Of a stretch of DNA of 64,000 nucleotides, positions 60,161 to 64,000 are shown piece after piece (position 1 is the first letter of the stretch; the number at the start of each line of letters is the position of its first letter). This DNA is from Anthostomella pinea (taxonomy: Eukaryota; Ascomycota; Sordariomycetes; Xylariales; Xylariaceae). Below the pieces are notes generated by a model, which saw only the letters and a program-made list of their open reading frames with translations, was not told where the DNA came from and searched no databases. The position numbers and the translations under genes are program-made. The DNA lies in the NCBI GenBank assembly GCA_963556695.1, contig CAUWAG010000007.1, positions 620,001 through 684,000 on the forward strand, given 5' to 3'.

Positions 60161-60562
60161 ACGTAGACGATAAGCGAGCTGCGTGGCGGGACTTTTCTAT
60201 AAAAAAAGTCGGTACGTAACCGTGCGTCTACCTTTTAAAAAAAAAAGAAATAAATCGGACTTACTGCAATTAATGTAGCCTTTTTTATAGATAGTAATAA
60301 TGTATAGCAATTTTTTAACTCACTTAATAGCCTGTGTATCTTATAAACGCTTTTATATAAGGGTAGTTTCAGCTTGCTTTAAAATAAATCTTGAAATAAA
60401 ATAGCAATAAATCTAGGAAAAGTGATATTGATGTATTTTCAAGTTATAAACCTTTAAAAAAAAGTCTAAGATCTTTTTTAAAAAAATTCGTTAAGTTAAA
60501 AATTAGCGCACCGCCTTTTTTTATATGAAAGCCCCACCTCGCAGCTCGCTTGTCATCTACAT
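60161..60562 (-). mobile_element. MITE-like element, copy 2
   Basis: A 402-bp element between TA dinucleotides (60159-60160 and 60563-60564), tips ACGTAG (left) and ATGTAG (right, reversed). Its interior is recognisably the reverse complement of the 41844-42287 copy, including the shared stretch containing CCGTGCGTCTACC. AAGCGAGCTG starts 11 bp from the left tip (60172), but only one motif is present at each end, so this copy lacks the 17-bp unit. No coding capacity. Confidence 0.8.
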
Positions 60563-61000
60563 TAAAGGTTTTAATCTCATAATAAAGCTATTGCTTTATT
60601 TAAATCTAGATTAATATTATTAATAAATAAATAAAGCCGACATATTTAATTTGTATAATAGAGACGTTATACTTATCGATCTTAATATAAAAACTTGCTT
60701 CTTTGAAAGCTTTTCTATTTTTACAATAACTATAATATTACTAGAATAAAAATAAAAAGTTAATTCAAGAAGAATACGAATTATTTTTAATATAATATTA
60801 AAAGGTTAAAAGCACGTTATAAAAACCGAAAGTATAATAAAGCTTTATAGATTTTTTAATTGTGTTATAAATAATATCTTTCTTTCACGATTTATACTTT
60901 ATTAAACGTTCCGATAATATCTAATGTTTTTTTAAAAAACATTAAACATATATGACGCTTTAAAAGTTTTTTAAAGGAAGAGGACTGAATTAATTGTATA

Positions 61001-61204
61001 TGTTGGATCCATGCGATTCCAGACTGCAAACCATCTATATCAGGACCCACATGTATGATTAGATAAGATAAGATAGTGGATTGAGAGGGCACTTGGCCAG
61101 ACCTTCGAGTCCAGCTAGATTCCTCTCAATCCAACCATCAGCAACATCATGACCTTGACCCCATACTCGAGTATTATGATTGATCGTTCAAGCCTGTTCC
61201 AACA
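61001..61204 (-). mobile_element. Solo LTR, family 1, copy F
   Basis: A 204-bp reverse copy with complete termini, flanked by the 5-bp duplication GTATA (60996-61000 and 61205-61209). Very close to copies A and C over its whole length. Confidence 0.88.
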
Positions 61205-62229
61205 GTATAGGTTCTAAAAAACGTTAAAAAAACTTAAGAATTAGGTAGTAATTTCTTTCAATTTCTTTTAACTAATACGAGTTTTTTATATTTAAAGTAG
61301 TTTTTAATATTTTCATTTATAACTTTATTAATAAAGTTTTTATTAAATAAGTTGTTAATAAACACGTAATATTTAATATTGAAGTTAACTTTATACTTTT
61401 CAAAGCTATTTCTAATAATAAGTCTTTATTTAGAATTGTATTTAATAAAATTTAAAGGTTTAAAGTTAAATAAATCTACTTATTCAAGTTATTCAATAAC
61501 AAATTTCGAAATTATAAGGTCTTTTTAATAAGAAAACTATACGAAACTTACTATTAAAGAGAAATTTAAGTTGTTAATAAAATAATCTCGTAACGTAACC
61601 GTTTTTATAAATTATAACGCTTTATAGCCGTTACAAACTTATATAAGTCGTATATAGAAGCTTTTTTTTGGTAATAATCGAAATAAAAAGTCATTTTATA
61701 TATTTACTAGTTAAATATAAGGTTATAAGTTTAAACTTAAAAAAGCCGAAAATTTATTTTTATTTTTATTTTTAATAAGAAAGTTAACAGGCGCCTTTAA
61801 ATAGTTATTTATTTTTATCGTTATAATGATAAATTCAGTAATATTGAATTTTTATTTACCTTTGATAAAGCGTAATTAGTTCGGTTACAATAAGCATAAA
61901 ATATTAAATAAAATCTCCGTAAAGAGGTAATATTTATTACTATAAGGATTATAAATTATAAATATAATAAATGAACGACGTTTAATTTATTACGGCCGGT
62001 TTAATAAATAGTTGCACATGAAAAAGCTAATTCTTGCTTGAATTTACTATTTTCAAGTATAATATGTTCATATCAAATAAATGTTTAGAATTAAAGCTTT
62101 AAAGGCGCTTTTTAAAAAACTCACTTTTTTAATTCTTATATAATAGTTATTATTACTATAGAGCTTATATTTATAAAAGATTTATAAAAACATAATTAAT
62201 ATAAGCTATAAAATATAAAATATAACTTA

Positions 62230-64000
62230 GCGTAGCTAACAAGCGAGTTAGCATTACAAGCGAGTTAGCACTCGTCATGAACTTTCCAACCAACACAATT
62301 GAAACCATTATATCTCTACCAACAATAATGGCACCGCGTTATAATGAATCACACTTACAGCTAGCTAGCTGTCCAAGCTAAACGATGTGACCCCTATATT
62401 TCTATATTTCAGCTTGCAAAACTCTTTAATATCCCTTGTTCCACTCTGAGCAATAAAATCAAAGAAATGCCATCACGACACGATAGCATGCCCAAGACTT
62501 TGAAACTTACGGTTTCCAAAAATATTGTCATTCTTTCCTTTATTTTTGACCTAAATGCGTGAGCATTTCTACCCTGATACAGTTATGTTAAAGATATGGC
62601 GAATCAATTATTAGCAGCGCGTGGGACTGGATATATTACAAAGTACTAGATACAGAACTTTATTAAATGCACACCAGGCTTCTGGACGGGTTTTTATCAA
62701 AGAATGGACTACCAGAGGGCCTTCAACAAAGATACAGACATATATCGCGCATGGTTTTGCGAAGTTGAGGCAGAAGTTGCGAAACATGGTATCCAAAACG
62801 CGGAGATTTATAACTTTGATAAGACTAGGTTTATGATAGGCATTATTGGGTCCGGCATGGTCATTATAACCGCTAAAAACAGGACAGGCTTAAACAAGCT
62901 CAGCAAAGCAATAAAAAATGGCCTACAGCAATATCTGTCATTAATGCTAATGGTTAAGTGGTCCCGTCATTCATTATTTTACAGGGGAAAACCTAACTCG
63001 TGTCATGGTATCGCGACACGATATTACTACGCGATTGGAAGGTGGCCGTGTCTGGCAACAAGTGAACTACGAATAAGATTGGTTTGAAACGGATTCGGCA
63101 TTTTAACAAGTATACCAGACCGCGTATGACCGCCGGTAAAGACCTCCTCATCCTAGATAGCCACAAAAGCTACCATTCCCAGGCCTTTGAGAATTATTCT
63201 TAGAATAATAGTATCACTATCCTTTATATGCCTGTCCACTCATCATACAGGTTCCAGCCTTTAGATGTCAGTTGTTTTAACCCGCTCAAACGAGCTTATG
63301 GTCGCTCAATTAAGGATTTCATCTGGCGTCATATAACACATGTTTCAAAAGAGGACTTTCTTGTAACATTTTATGAAATACATAATGCTGCTATGACACT
63401 GGAAAATATTCAAGCAGGTTTTAGTGCCAATAGACTTGTTCTTTTGGACCCAGAAAGTGTCATTTCAAAGCTGGATGATATTGCTGTCATATAAACACCG
63501 TCGCCAGACCCCAATCTGCCACCCACTGCTTGGACTTTAAAAACGCCTATCACCATTAACAAAGCGGTAAATTAATCAGTTTATATCCAAAATTGAGTCA
63601 GAAATCACTAGAAAAGCTAACCTACATCAATAATTGATACATTGAGCTTGTTTTCAAAGGCTACATATGGTTTTATGCATAAGGTCGCTTTGATTGATTT
63701 CTAGGTTTGCGAGCTAGAACAGGCCAATCACCTACTAAATAAATGCCAGAGAATAAAAAACAAACGTCTAGTAAAAGGAGGAATACTTTTTGTTAAAGAT
63801 GTAATAGGTCTTCACAAAGAATGGTACTGAGCTGGCAAGACAGGAAATAGGTGAAGGTAGCCGTCGTCCGAGGAGGGCGGCAGCGCGTGAGCGACGTTGT
63901 GGCATTTGCGGCAACACTGGCCATAATGCGCGAACTTGTACAATAGAGATAGAAACGTCTGAAGAAGAAGAATCCAATTGATTAGATTGGATTAAATGCG
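62230..64000 (+). mobile_element. Decayed Fot/pogo-like transposon, right end outside the window
   Basis: A degraded relative of the 20767-22626 element. The left end reads GCGTAGCTAAC, with AAGCGAGTTA at offset 11 and again 17 bp later, preceded by TA at 62228-62229. The transposase gene aligns from the start codon near 62277 to the stop near 63979 and keeps the CCHC knuckle (about 63895-63940). It is broken by many stops, a 4-bp CTAG duplication near 62363 and a 5-bp deletion near 63812. Most differences are C-to-T or G-to-A, but some transversions (for example near 62722 and 62755) show it is a different lineage member, not simply a RIP-mutated copy of the intact one. Confidence 0.88.

Larger units (their letters stand above)
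56475..62229. repeat. AT-rich, RIP-like block 3
   Basis: AT-rich sequence with stops in all frames. Non-AT islands are about 56757-56935 (origin unknown), solo LTRs at 58050 and 61001, and a MITE copy at 60161. A (AT)n microsatellite of about 12 units lies at 59501-59525. It runs directly into the decayed transposon at 62230. Confidence 0.85.

Overview
The window is nuclear DNA of a filamentous ascomycete (Pezizomycotina; a Sordariomycete is my best guess). The evidence is short GT-AG introns of about 50-70 nt in most genes, fungal orthologues throughout (COX15, cytosolic lysyl-tRNA synthetase, DNA2, a MAM3-type CNNM protein, 3-carboxymuconate cyclase), and sharply bounded AT-rich blocks that look like repeat-induced point mutation (RIP).

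Layout. (1) 1-10.5 kb is gene-dense: the 3' part of a Mn-type CDF metal transporter, COX15, lysyl-tRNA synthetase (minus) and an ABCG-type ABC transporter. (2) 10.5-16.9 kb has balanced base composition but no gene I recognise, only small tandem and inverted repeats. (3) 16.95-19.2 kb is a secreted GMC oxidoreductase. (4) 20.4-27.5 kb is an AT-rich block holding an intact Fot/pogo-like DNA transposon and five solo LTRs from three families. (5) 27.5-39.5 kb holds a small secreted cysteine-rich protein, a divergent pair for aromatic-ring catabolism (intradiol dioxygenase and carboxymuconate cyclase), and a MAM3-like gene with a short palindromic repeat at each end. (6) 39.5-42.4 kb is a second AT-rich block with a solo LTR and a MITE-like element. 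(7) 43.1-53.9 kb holds acetolactate decarboxylase, a conserved fungal membrane protein, DNA2, a relic of a rhodopsin-domain membrane protein and an MDR-family reductase. (8) 54.5-64 kb is mostly AT-rich, with two solo LTRs, a second MITE copy and a decayed relative of the intact transposon cut by the window edge.

How the parts relate. The intradiol dioxygenase and the carboxymuconate cyclase fit the protocatechuate branch of the beta-ketoadipate pathway and share one 1.5 kb intergenic region. DNA2 has two MluI cell-cycle boxes upstream, and the lysyl-tRNA synthetase has a TGACTCA (CPC1/GCN4-type) site, each fitting the known control of its class. The secreted oxidoreductase, the small secreted protein and the acetolactate decarboxylase all lie within about 2 kb of an AT-rich block, as in a 'two-speed' fungal genome.

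The most unusual structure is in the mobile DNA. The intact transposon, its decayed relative and two about 400-bp non-coding elements all start with ACGTAG or a one-base variant next to TA. In all four the motif AAGCGAG(T/C)TG starts at the same 11-bp offset, allowing for single changes, and three of the four carry a second motif 17 bp further in. This points to one transposase family mobilising both autonomous and miniature elements.
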